Below are positions 17,001 to 23,546 of a DNA stretch of 29,971 bases, in pieces. The notes under the pieces are model-generated. The model did no database searches, was not told the origin of the DNA, and worked only from the letters and a program-made list of their open reading frames with translations. A program made the translations under genes and the position numbers. Every line of letters starts with the position of its first letter. Within the stretch, counting starts at the first letter, position 1. Origin of the DNA: DASRPD01 sp035646535 (GTDB taxonomy: Bacteria > Actinomycetota > Acidimicrobiia > IMCC26256 > JANYLB01); assembly GCA_035646535.1 (NCBI GenBank), contig DASRPD010000010.1, forward strand, positions 1 to 29,971. The letters are read 5' to 3'.

Positions 17001-17258
17001 GGCCTCTTGTGTGGCCGCTGCTGCCTCGCTCCCGGAGCGAGCGTCACGGGCGCGCAGATTTGCGTCCCGGATTCGCAGCGACTGGCCCCACATGACAACC
17101 GACACGGTGACGCAGCCGGCCAGCAGCAACCAGGGTGTGGAGCGGGCGCGCAGGACCCGCCGGGCCGCCGAGTCGTCGATCGGCGACCCGAGCCCGGAGC
17201 GAGCCCACGCGGGGCCCTGCGGGGGGTGCGCGTCAGGATCGACCGATGGGGCGGGCAC
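14091..17258 (-). CDS. Membrane PAS-PAS-GGDEF-EAL c-di-GMP turnover protein
   Basis: 1055 residues. A membrane helix (42-60), a coiled Ala/Gln-rich stretch and an extracytoplasmic sensor region (about 65-305, CHASE-like in layout) end at a second helix (309-328). PAS domains follow at about 352-465 and 474-590, each closing with a D-I-T-D/E-R signature. The cyclase domain has GGDEF at 682-686 and the RxxD inhibition site RPSD at 673-676, five residues before it. The phosphodiesterase domain has EALLRW from 809, then NLSPRQL, ITETALM, DDFGTGYSSL and EGVES, so metal and catalytic residues look intact. Both synthesis and breakdown of c-di-GMP are possible. The GTG start at 17258 lacks a clear ribosome site. 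It converges with the pilus operon and diverges from the mutase gene. Confidence 0.92.
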   Translation of the reverse strand: MPAPSVDPDAHPPQGPAWARSGLGSPIDDSAARRVLRARSTPWLLLAGCVTVSVVMWGQSLRIRDANLRARDARSGSEAAAATQEAASATQESVSTISTAVSSIAGRAASAPVLTPSLLQSWVSEDGAAADSLGIAGFTLVQPTDDPDQYSVTRVDEANAPAVPLPIDELEALRPALERSRSTETAALTGAFPFVAGAATEDAADNQVFAVVAPVGRAENFLGWIGAIVDGDRFTDAVLSELGTVGSLTILDAPTTAQRAQVVGEAHSPDEPGTDDVVTQELTVADHELLLRSQAIPARGPNQAADGRSWELGLALGASLLLFLLAELVRRNERRAHRAVLETTRSLTESERRFRTLVTEQDDIVLVIDTGVTIRWANETATRALGYPVSELVGQPGLDFVHPEDRPEAIDSLANLLGPEDDDHFEMRVRTRDGEHLHMEVRGTDLSADPAIDGVVVNLRDITDRRRVEHDLAEANARFQIAFEHAPIGMAVTTPEGIILRVNPALSAMLDQDADRIVGLRAGELVHPDHRQDNGEDFRRLVTGEIGEYRIERQLLHDGGRPVWAAITMSAARAPDGEAQYLIAQIEDITERKAIADQLAHQAVHDPTTGLPNRLQFFDRLRMSLDQGSRRGTRVGIIFIDLDHFKWVNDSHGHAVGDQVLTTVGDRLRAALRPSDSVARLGGDEFTVLCPDVVDEATLMAVAERMFDVVTKPIPLLDGEVFLTPSLGVALGTPDDVTPESLLSDADKAMYRAKQSGRARIELFDTHAPATSGSSVRSTALHHALEREELEVFYQPNVDLGYGRVMAMEALLRWHHPERGLVGASDFVPLAEETGLIVPIGLWVLEEACRQTMAWQAAAPPGTQPLFVSVNLSPRQLAETSLAGNVAEILDRTGIDPDTVWLEITETALMHDAESAGSALRSLRTQGLHLAVDDFGTGYSSLLYLKRFPVEVLKVDRTFVDGLGRDPEDTAIVGGVISLAHAMGLAAVAEGVESVDQLRELQRLGCDVGQGYLFGRPRSAADIGAYPTNALTDWPMPDGLISPRAGATAGAGTNR

Positions 17259-17305
17259 AACGCTGTCTCGGCAGTTCGGAGGGGTGACCTGAGCGGGCTT
17301 CCGCC

Positions 17306-17311
17306 TACGCT
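17306..17311 (+). promoter_or_regulatory. -10 box TACGCT, leaderless-type promoter of mutase gene
   Basis: TACGCT matches TANNNT and ends 6 nt before ATG 17318, so transcription would begin at or next to the start codon. GGAG directly before the ATG is too close to act as a ribosome site. No good -35 box is seen. Confidence 0.45.
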
Positions 17312-17317
17312 TCGGAG

Positions 17318-18898
17318 ATGACTGACGAGCGCCGAACCGACTCCGGGATCGAGATTCGTCCCGTGTACACCGCAGCGGACGTCGTCGACCTCGACCCCGA
17401 GACGAGCTTGGGCGCCCCGGGCGCCCCGCCTTACACCCGCGGCGTGTATGAGCAGATGTATCGGGGTCGGCCGTGGACGATGCGCCAGTACTCCGGGTTC
17501 GGGACCGCCGAGGAGACGAACCAGCGGTTCCACTTCCTGCTCGGCGCCGGCCAGACCGGCCTCTCGTGTGCCTTCGATCTGCCCACCCAGATGGGCTTCG
17601 ACTCGGACCACCCCCGCGCCGAAGGTGAGGTCGGCAAGGTCGGTGTCGCGATCGACTCGCTCGAGGACATGGAGCTGCTCCTCGCGGGCCTCCCCCTCGA
17701 CACCGTCACGACGTCGATGACGATCAATTCGACCGCCGCGATCATGTTGCTGTTCTACGAGCTCGTCGCCGAGCAGCAAGGCGTGGCGTCGGACGCGATC
17801 GGCGGCACGGTGCAGAACGACCTGTTGAAGGAGTACGTGGCGCGTGGCACCTACATCTACCCGCCTCGTCAATCGATGCGCATCATCACCGACCTGTTCG
17901 CGTACTGCCGTGAGCGGATCCCCAAGTGGAACACGATCTCGATCTCCGGCTACCACATCCGCGAAGCGGGATCGACCGCGGTCCAGGAGATCGCGTTCAC
18001 GCTGTCGAACGCGATTGCCTACGTGCAGGCCGCGATCGATGCCGGCCTTCCGGTCGACGAGTTCGCGCCTCGGCTGTCGTTCTTCTGGAACGGACACAAC
18101 AACTTCTTCGAAGAGGTCGCGAAGTTCCGGGCCGCGCGTCGCATGTGGTACCGGATCATGTCGGACCGCTTCGGCGCGCAGAAGGAGAAGTCGAAGCTGC
18201 TGCGCTTCCACACCCAGACCGGTGGTTCCACACTCACCGCGCAACAGCCCGAGAACAACATTGTGCGCGTCTCGCTCCAGGCGATGGCCGCGGTGCTCGG
18301 GGGTACCCAGAGCCTGCACACCAACGGCTTCGACGAGGCGCTGGGACTCCCCACGGAGAAGGCCGCGAAGATCGCGTTGCGCACCCAGCAGATCATCGCC
18401 AACGAGTCCGGCGTTGTGGACACCGTCGACCCGCTTGCGGGTTCGTACTTCGTCGAGTCGCTCACCGACGAGGTCGAGGCGGCGGCCTGGGCCTACATCG
18501 AGCGGATCGACGAGCTCGGTGGCGCGGTCGCGGCGATCGAGTCCGGCTACCTCCAGGACGAGATCGAACAGGCCGCGTTCGAGTGGACCAAGGGCGTCGA
18601 CGAGAAGCGCAAGGTCATCGTGGGTGTCAACCAATACGTGGATCCCGACGCGGAGCCGTCGCCGGTGTTCCCCATCGATCCCGAGCTCGAGCGGCGTCAG
18701 GTCGAACGCGTCCGGGCCCTACGGGCTCGACGTGACGACGCCGCGGTCAAGGCCGGGCTCGAGGACGTGCGCGCCGCCGCCCGCGGGACCCAGAACCTCC
18801 TCGTTCCGATGCGGGGGGCGCTGGCCCGCTACGCGACCCTCGGCGAGGTGAGCGACGTGCTCCGCGAGGAGTTCGGCGTGTACCAGCCGGCGCGCTAA
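17318..18898 (+). CDS. Methylmalonyl-CoA mutase-type large subunit, no B12 domain
   Basis: 526 residues covering the substrate-binding TIM barrel of the acyl-CoA mutase family but ending before any cobalamin-binding domain (no D-x-H-x-x-G). The sequence style (SGFGTAEETNQRF, GQTGLSCAFDLPTQMGFDSDHP) is close to isobutyryl- and 2-hydroxyisobutyryl-CoA mutase large subunits. The substrate residues, however, are of methylmalonyl type: Y58 in RQYSGF and R176 in VARGTYIYPP, where the isobutyryl enzyme has Phe and Gln and the hydroxyisobutyryl enzyme Ile and Gln. The catalytic His is H213 (GYHIREAG). It therefore probably binds a carboxylated acyl-CoA such as methylmalonyl- or ethylmalonyl-CoA. It needs a separate small B12 subunit, which is not in this window. 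A role in propionyl-CoA disposal is inferred. Confidence 0.88.
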   Translation: MTDERRTDSGIEIRPVYTAADVVDLDPETSLGAPGAPPYTRGVYEQMYRGRPWTMRQYSGFGTAEETNQRFHFLLGAGQTGLSCAFDLPTQMGFDSDHPRAEGEVGKVGVAIDSLEDMELLLAGLPLDTVTTSMTINSTAAIMLLFYELVAEQQGVASDAIGGTVQNDLLKEYVARGTYIYPPRQSMRIITDLFAYCRERIPKWNTISISGYHIREAGSTAVQEIAFTLSNAIAYVQAAIDAGLPVDEFAPRLSFFWNGHNNFFEEVAKFRAARRMWYRIMSDRFGAQKEKSKLLRFHTQTGGSTLTAQQPENNIVRVSLQAMAAVLGGTQSLHTNGFDEALGLPTEKAAKIALRTQQIIANESGVVDTVDPLAGSYFVESLTDEVEAAAWAYIERIDELGGAVAAIESGYLQDEIEQAAFEWTKGVDEKRKVIVGVNQYVDPDAEPSPVFPIDPELERRQVERVRALRARRDDAAVKAGLEDVRAAARGTQNLLVPMRGALARYATLGEVSDVLREEFGVYQPAR

Positions 18899-19119
18899 CC
18901 GGCCTCCAGCAACATCGCGGACTCCAAGGCCTGCCGGGCTGCGGCGACGCCCTTGCGCCCGGCTCGCCGGCGACGGCCGCTGATCCGCACGATCGACCTG
19001 CGTTCGCCCGGCGTGGCCTTTCGGGTCGGCCGCGACCCCGAGCGCTCCCCGTCGGCGACGGAGGCCTCGGCCGGTGGTTCCGGCGCGGGTGCGGTGAGGA
19101 GACGGAGCTGGGTGCCCAC
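18895..19119 (-). CDS. Possible small basic protein
   Basis: A 74-residue frame from GTG 19119 fills most of the 324-bp gap between the mutase and iscS, overlapping the mutase end by 4 nt. The protein is short and basic: a non-polar start (GTQLRLLTAPAPEPP), an Arg-rich middle (RISGRRRRAGRKG) and a helical end (VAAARQALESAMLLEAG). The R-x-G-x-x-G-V-A-A-A-R-x-A-L pattern recalls small uncharacterised actinobacterial proteins, but I cannot name a family. A GATACT -10-like box ends 6 nt before the GTG, as at leaderless genes here. It could be a chance frame in GC-rich DNA. Confidence 0.4.
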   Translation of the reverse strand: MGTQLRLLTAPAPEPPAEASVADGERSGSRPTRKATPGERRSIVRISGRRRRAGRKGVAAARQALESAMLLEAG

Positions 19120-19210
19120 ACGAGAAGTATCGCCGAGGGGTGGGACACTGACTCCGCGCCCCGCAGTCTCTTCTCAGGTGGTTCTTGGCTTCGGTCGTGG
19201 CCGGCGCACC

Positions 19211-19216
19211 TAAGCT
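19211..19216 (+). promoter_or_regulatory. -10 box TAAGCT, leaderless-type promoter of iscS
   Basis: TAAGCT ends exactly 6 nt before ATG 19223, and no ribosome site is present between them. A leaderless iscS-mnmA transcript is inferred. Confidence 0.45.
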
Positions 19217-19222
19217 CGGTGC

Positions 19223-20410
19223 ATGCAGGAGGCGTCCATCGCGTATTTGGACCACGCGGCGACGACACCGATCCGTCCCGACGTGCTCGACGCGATGGTC
19301 TCGGTGCTGGGTCACGACTTCGGGAACCCGTCCGGCGGCCATTCGGTCGCCCGCGCGGCCAAGGCAGACCTCGAAGCCGCCCGCGAATCGGTCGCGAGCG
19401 ACCTCGGCGCCTCGCCGAGCGAGATCGTCTTCACCAATAGTGGGACCGAAGCCGACAATCTCGCGATCTTCGGCGCCGCCCGCGCGGCACGAGCCGCGGG
19501 CCACGGCGACGCCATCGTGGTCACATCCATTGAACACAAGGCCGTCCTCGCGGCCGCCCGGCGGTTGGCGACCGAGGGCTTCAGCGTCAGCGAGGCCCCG
19601 GTCACGCCGGGCGGCATCGTGGATCTCGAAGCGCTGGGCGACCTGCTCGACGAACAGACCGGTCTCGTGTCGTTGATGCTCGTCAACAACGAGGTCGGAA
19701 CGATCCAACCGCTCCCCGAAGTCGTCGAGCTCGTGCGCGCCCGGTCTCCCCGCGCGGTGATCCACACCGACGCCGTCCAGGCGGCGGCGTGGGTCGATGT
19801 CGCGACGCTTGCCGCCGACGCAGAGCTGATCTCGGTCTCGGCCCACAAGCTGGGTGGCCCCAAAGGAACGGGCGCGCTCGTCGTGCGCGGCCTCACCCCG
19901 CTGGTGCCGCTGCTCGAAGGTGGCGGTCAGGAGCACGGTCGGCGCGCCGGTACGAGCAACGTCGCCGGTGCGGTCGGTCTCGCGCAAGCGCTACGAGCGA
20001 CGGTGGACGAGCGTGATGTCACGATCGCGCGCGTGACCGACCTGCGCGATCGGCTCCGCGGTCGTCTCCTCGAGATCCCCGACTCGTGGGAGAACGGCGA
20101 CGCAGCCGTCAAGGTCGCCGGCAACGTGCACGTCGGGTTCGGCGGGGTCGAGTCGGAGGCGCTGCTCGTGCTGGCCGATCGAGCCGGTGTCTGCGCGGCG
20201 GCCGGCTCGTCGTGCTCGTCCGGCGCGACCGAGCCTTCCTACGTGCTCGCGGCCATGGGGCTGGATCCAGCCGATGCCGGTGCCTCGATCCGACTTTCGC
20301 TCGGCTTCGCGTCCGCCGACACCGATGTCGACCGCGCGCTCGCGGTGCTGCCCGTCGCTGTCGAGCAGCTCCGCGCCGCGGGTGGCACCAAGATCCGGGC
20401 GACGGCATGA
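19223..20410 (+). CDS. iscS: Cysteine desulfurase (IscS/NifS family)
   Basis: 395 residues, a PLP enzyme that takes sulfur from cysteine to a protein persulfide. Visible features: YLDHAATTP at the N-terminus, TNSGTEADNLAI (71-82), H105 in SIEHKAVL over the cofactor ring, HTDAVQA (D183), the PLP-binding K209 in SVSAHKLGGPKG, and the catalytic C331 in GSSCSSGATEPS on the mobile loop. The C-S-S-G loop and the mnmA gene overlapping its stop (ATGA) suggest that its main role here is to feed sulfur to tRNA thiolation; it may also supply Fe-S cluster assembly, since no suf or isc genes are in view. The iscS-mnmA pairing is common in actinobacteria. Confidence 0.95.
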   Translation: MQEASIAYLDHAATTPIRPDVLDAMVSVLGHDFGNPSGGHSVARAAKADLEAARESVASDLGASPSEIVFTNSGTEADNLAIFGAARAARAAGHGDAIVVTSIEHKAVLAAARRLATEGFSVSEAPVTPGGIVDLEALGDLLDEQTGLVSLMLVNNEVGTIQPLPEVVELVRARSPRAVIHTDAVQAAAWVDVATLAADAELISVSAHKLGGPKGTGALVVRGLTPLVPLLEGGGQEHGRRAGTSNVAGAVGLAQALRATVDERDVTIARVTDLRDRLRGRLLEIPDSWENGDAAVKVAGNVHVGFGGVESEALLVLADRAGVCAAAGSSCSSGATEPSYVLAAMGLDPADAGASIRLSLGFASADTDVDRALAVLPVAVEQLRAAGGTKIRATA

Positions 20411-21456
20411 GCTCAATGGGCTCACTGGGCTCGGTCATGGTCGCGATGAGCGGCGGTGTCGACTCTTCCGTCGCGGCGGCGATGCTCGTCGACGAGGGCT
20501 ACGACGTCACGGGGGTCACGCTGAAGCTCTGGGGGGGTGACTCCGACACGGGGTGCTGTAGCGCGTCCGATACCGACGACGCACGACGGGTCGCCGACCA
20601 GCTCGGCATCGCGCACTACGTCTTCGACTTCACCGACTCGTTCCACGGTGACGTCGTCGATACCTATGTCGCCGATCACGTGGCCGGTCTGACCCCCAAC
20701 CCCTGCGTCGAGTGCAACCGTACGATCAAGTTCGGGCGCCTGCTCGAGCGCGTCGATGCTCTTGGGATCGACCTGCTCGCCACGGGCCACCACGCCCGGG
20801 TCGAGATCGGGCCCGGGGGTCGCCGGCAGTTGCTCCGGGGCCACGATTCGGCGAAGGATCAGTCCTACGTGGTCGCGATGCTCAGCGAGGCACAGCTGCA
20901 GCGGGTGCGGTTCCCGGTGGGTCGCCTCACCAAGGCCGACGTGCGCGAGCACGCGGCCCGCATCGGTCTACGCACCGCGACCAAGCCCGACAGCCAGGAT
21001 GTTTGTTTCATCACCCGCGGTGGTCGTCGTGAGTTCTTGCGTGAGCACGTCGCCGACCGCGCCGGCTCGTTCGTCGATGGGGCGGGAAACGTCATCGGCG
21101 AACACGATGGCTACGCGCGGTTCACCGTCGGCCAGCGTCGGGGGCTCGGGATCGCCATGGGTGAGCGCCGGTTCGTCGTGGACGTCGACGCCGGGTCGGC
21201 CGCGGTGACCATCGGGACCCCGTCTGACCTTCTGCGCGACGAGGTCTCCGTGCGCGACGTCACCTTCGTCGACGGGCCTCCGCTTGCGGAGATCTCGGTC
21301 CAGGCCCGCGCGCACGGTCCCGCGGTGGCGGCGCGGCTCGACGGTGGCCGGGTGCTCTTCGCAGCGCCGCAGCTCCGGGTGGCGCCGGGCCAGCTGATTG
21401 CCCTCTACGACGCGCACGATCCCGACGTTGTCGTCGGCAGCGCCGTCGCGAGGTGA
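20407..21456 (+). CDS. mnmA: tRNA-specific 2-thiouridylase MnmA
   Basis: 349 residues from ATG 20407, which overlaps the iscS stop by 4 nt. It activates U34 of tRNAs for Lys, Glu and Gln with ATP and places sulfur at C2. The PP-loop SGGVDSS is at 15-21; C103 in NPCVECNRTIKFG and C200 in DSQDVCFI are the two catalytic cysteines. ATGHHARVE, the TVGQRRGLGIA segment in the linker and the C-terminal beta-barrel are all present, with normal length. It receives sulfur from IscS, the upstream gene. Its stop lies 72 nt before the end of the convergent membrane protein gene. Confidence 0.95.
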   Translation: MSSMGSLGSVMVAMSGGVDSSVAAAMLVDEGYDVTGVTLKLWGGDSDTGCCSASDTDDARRVADQLGIAHYVFDFTDSFHGDVVDTYVADHVAGLTPNPCVECNRTIKFGRLLERVDALGIDLLATGHHARVEIGPGGRRQLLRGHDSAKDQSYVVAMLSEAQLQRVRFPVGRLTKADVREHAARIGLRTATKPDSQDVCFITRGGRREFLREHVADRAGSFVDGAGNVIGEHDGYARFTVGQRRGLGIAMGERRFVVDVDAGSAAVTIGTPSDLLRDEVSVRDVTFVDGPPLAEISVQARAHGPAVAARLDGGRVLFAAPQLRVAPGQLIALYDAHDPDVVVGSAVAR

Positions 21457-21528
21457 CGAGCCCCGACCTCGTCGAAGTACAGCGCCATCGACCGGTAGGT
21501 CAGGGCGTGTTCGGCCGGGCCGGCATGC

Positions 21529-22431
21529 TCAGTGCCGCGGCGTCGCGGTGATGTCGGTGACCGCCATCCGTCGTGCGCGGGCCACGCGGAGCAGCGAGCC
21601 CGGTCGGACCGGCGCGAACAACACGCGTCGTGCAGAGGTCAGCGCCGCGCCACGGCGACCGGCGAGCGCTCGTGCCAGCGGTACGGGCTCTCGGCTGGTG
21701 ATCTCCAGCGAGCGGAGGATCGCACCCGTGCGGAGATCGACGGTGTCTGTGTCGGCTGACGCGAGCCGCGCGGTCAGGCCCAGATTCGTGACCGTCTCGC
21801 GGGTGAACAGCACCGGGTCGGCGAGCGTCATCGGGTCGATCAGGACGAGGCCGGCAGGTACGAGGACCGCGCACCGGCGTGACAGGGTGTGCAACGAGCG
21901 CGCGAGCAGCGCGGCGACTGCGAACCCGACGGGGGTCAACACCGCGCCGAGCACCCAGGCCCGTGCGCCCAGCAGGAGCGGGCCTGCGGCCACACCGGCG
22001 CCGACCAGCCCCACCGCGATCGGCGCCGGCGCCGACAGCAGTGCCGGCGGTACCTTCAGCGGATGACGAACCTCGGTGCCGTACGCGGCGCCGGCGGCGC
22101 ACGCCATCGCCGTCGCCGGGCTCAACGCCAACGCGGCGTTCACGACCACGACCGCGAGCGCGCCGATTCCGGCGATCGCGGCCACGTCATCGGCGCCCAC
22201 CACCACGAGTGCGCTCACCACCACGAAGAGCGGGGCGACGGTGCGGAGCACCGTGAGCGAGACCGGGCGAGGGGCCAGGGCGGCGACGAGCCCGCTACCC
22301 CACGCGACCCAGAGCAGCGTCGCGGCTACCGCGCGTGTCGGGGTGGACCAACCCGAGACCGCGTCGCTCGCCGCGACCCCCGCAATGAACGGGAGTGACA
22401 CCCACGTCAGTCGCAAGAACCAGATGTGCAT
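21529..22431 (-). CDS. Multi-pass membrane protein of unknown function
   Basis: 300 residues. Hydrophobic segments fill about residues 5-25, 33-52, 60-80, 83-108, 130-152 and 154-176, suggesting six membrane helices. The C-terminal third (from about 190) is hydrophilic with PAGLVLIDPMTLADPVLFTRETV and a final basic stretch, probably cytoplasmic, rather like a PH-type or regulatory tail. No catalytic motif is visible. The opposite-strand gene sits between mnmA and the MetE-like gene, interrupting an otherwise co-directional block. ATG 22431 lies 60 bp from the divergent MetE-like start. I cannot assign a family. Confidence 0.75.
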   Translation of the reverse strand: MHIWFLRLTWVSLPFIAGVAASDAVSGWSTPTRAVAATLLWVAWGSGLVAALAPRPVSLTVLRTVAPLFVVVSALVVVGADDVAAIAGIGALAVVVVNAALALSPATAMACAAGAAYGTEVRHPLKVPPALLSAPAPIAVGLVGAGVAAGPLLLGARAWVLGAVLTPVGFAVAALLARSLHTLSRRCAVLVPAGLVLIDPMTLADPVLFTRETVTNLGLTARLASADTDTVDLRTGAILRSLEITSREPVPLARALAGRRGAALTSARRVLFAPVRPGSLLRVARARRMAVTDITATPRH

Positions 22432-22475
22432 CGATGTGCCGCGCGCTCCGTCGAAGTGCCGGGGAAGACCGTTCC

Positions 22476-22481
22476 TATACT
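22476..22481 (+). promoter_or_regulatory. -10 box TATACT of the MetE-like gene
   Basis: TATACT is the best consensus -10 in the window and ends 10 nt before ATG 22492. The predicted transcript would begin about 3-5 nt before the ATG, cutting through the GGAG at 22484-22487, so leaderless or near-leaderless translation is likely. Confidence 0.5.
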
Positions 22482-22491
22482 ACGGAGCCTC

Positions 22492-23502
22492 ATGCCGCTG
22501 CCTGCGAACGAAGTGCTGATCCCCGGTCTGGCGACTGGCATCGGGTCGCTTCCCCACGCCGATGCGCGCGTTGCCGCCGCCGTCGCATGTGAGTCGACCC
22601 CGCAACTTCCCGCGGTGCCGCAGCTTCCGAACCGCTCGCCGCATGAAACCATGGTCGCGCAATGGGTGAGAGCGCTCCCCGAGGTGCTGGTGGCGCCGGA
22701 CGGTTCGGTGCGGGTCGAACACGGTCGCTCGTCGGAGCCGCCGACGCCGGTGTTGGACGCGACCGCTCACGGGGGCTTGCTCGCGTTCTGTGATCTGCTC
22801 CCGTGCCGCGCTGAGCCCGTCGCGCGCGTCAAGGCCCAGATGACCGGCCCGTTGACGCTGGGAATCGCGCTGCACCGCGCCGGACTCCCCGCGGTCGACG
22901 CGTTCGCGCGGGCCGGTGAGCTCGTGCGCGCGTGGATCCCGGTCCTCGAATCTCGAATCGCCACGACACTTCCCCGTACCCCCACCGTGATCTTTCTGGA
23001 CGAGCCTGCGCTCGTGGCGTGGCACGAGTCCGATGGTCCGCTTGACCGAGAGGCCGCCGTGGACGCGCTCTCGGGCGCCCTCGCGACGATCCGCGGCGTG
23101 GCGGGTGTGCATGTCTGCTGGCCGGGCGATCGCCGGCTGGCCCTGGAAGCCGGCCCTGATGTGCTCGCGGTCGAGATGACCGATGACCTCCTGGAAGACG
23201 CCGGTGCGCTCGCCCGGTTCCTCGACGGTGACGGCTGGGTCGCATGGGGCGCAGTGCCCACCGATCGTCCGATCGGCGATTCCGCCGACCCGCACTGGCG
23301 TCGGCTGGCCGGCGTCTGGTGCGAGCTCACCCGCCGGGGCTGTGATCCGATCCGTCTCCGAAGCCAGGCGGTGATCACGCCGGCGTGCGGCCTTGCCGGG
23401 CACGGACCGACCCAGGCCGTGCGGGCGCTGCGCCTCGCCGACGCGCTGGCCGACCGTCTTCACGATCAGACGGTCGCGGCCCGGCTCACGCTCGGAGCCT
23501 GA
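22492..23502 (+). CDS. MetE-like single-domain (core) methionine synthase homologue
   Basis: 336 residues, a UROD/MetE-like TIM barrel equal to the C-terminal half of cobalamin-independent methionine synthase. Near the start is GLATGIGSLPHADAR, typical of this subgroup. The zinc ligands seem conserved: H207 and C209 in GVHVCWPGD, E228 (less sure) in VLAVEMTDD and C299 in ITPACGLAG, matching the MetE H-x-C ... E ... C-G-L pattern. FLDEPAL (168-174) is the usual strand-end motif. The folate-binding N-terminal MetE half is missing, so the methyl donor is probably a corrinoid or small thiol compound rather than polyglutamyl methyl-folate. From memory, Mycobacterium has a homologue immediately upstream of ligA, as here. 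Function unproven. Confidence 0.8.
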   Translation: MPLPANEVLIPGLATGIGSLPHADARVAAAVACESTPQLPAVPQLPNRSPHETMVAQWVRALPEVLVAPDGSVRVEHGRSSEPPTPVLDATAHGGLLAFCDLLPCRAEPVARVKAQMTGPLTLGIALHRAGLPAVDAFARAGELVRAWIPVLESRIATTLPRTPTVIFLDEPALVAWHESDGPLDREAAVDALSGALATIRGVAGVHVCWPGDRRLALEAGPDVLAVEMTDDLLEDAGALARFLDGDGWVAWGAVPTDRPIGDSADPHWRRLAGVWCELTRRGCDPIRLRSQAVITPACGLAGHGPTQAVRALRLADALADRLHDQTVAARLTLGA

Positions 23503-23531
23503 GCACGCGCCACCCGGGGACCGGGCGTCGC

Positions 23532-23537
23532 TAGCCT
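23532..23537 (+). promoter_or_regulatory. -10 box TAGCCT upstream of ligA
   Basis: TAGCCT (TANNNT) ends 9 nt before ATG 23547, in the 44-bp gap after the MetE-like gene. It would give ligA its own near-leaderless transcript. Confidence 0.4.
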
Positions 23538-23546
23538 GCCGCGAAG

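Noticed and set aside
16976..18634. 552-codon minus-strand frame over the mutase gene
   Set aside because: Shadow of a strongly conserved mutase; composition is unlike a protein family.
21449..21471. Inverted repeat CGAGGT / ACCTCG at the end of mnmA as a terminator
   Set aside because: Only a 6-bp stem with an 11-nt loop and no U-tract; too weak to call.
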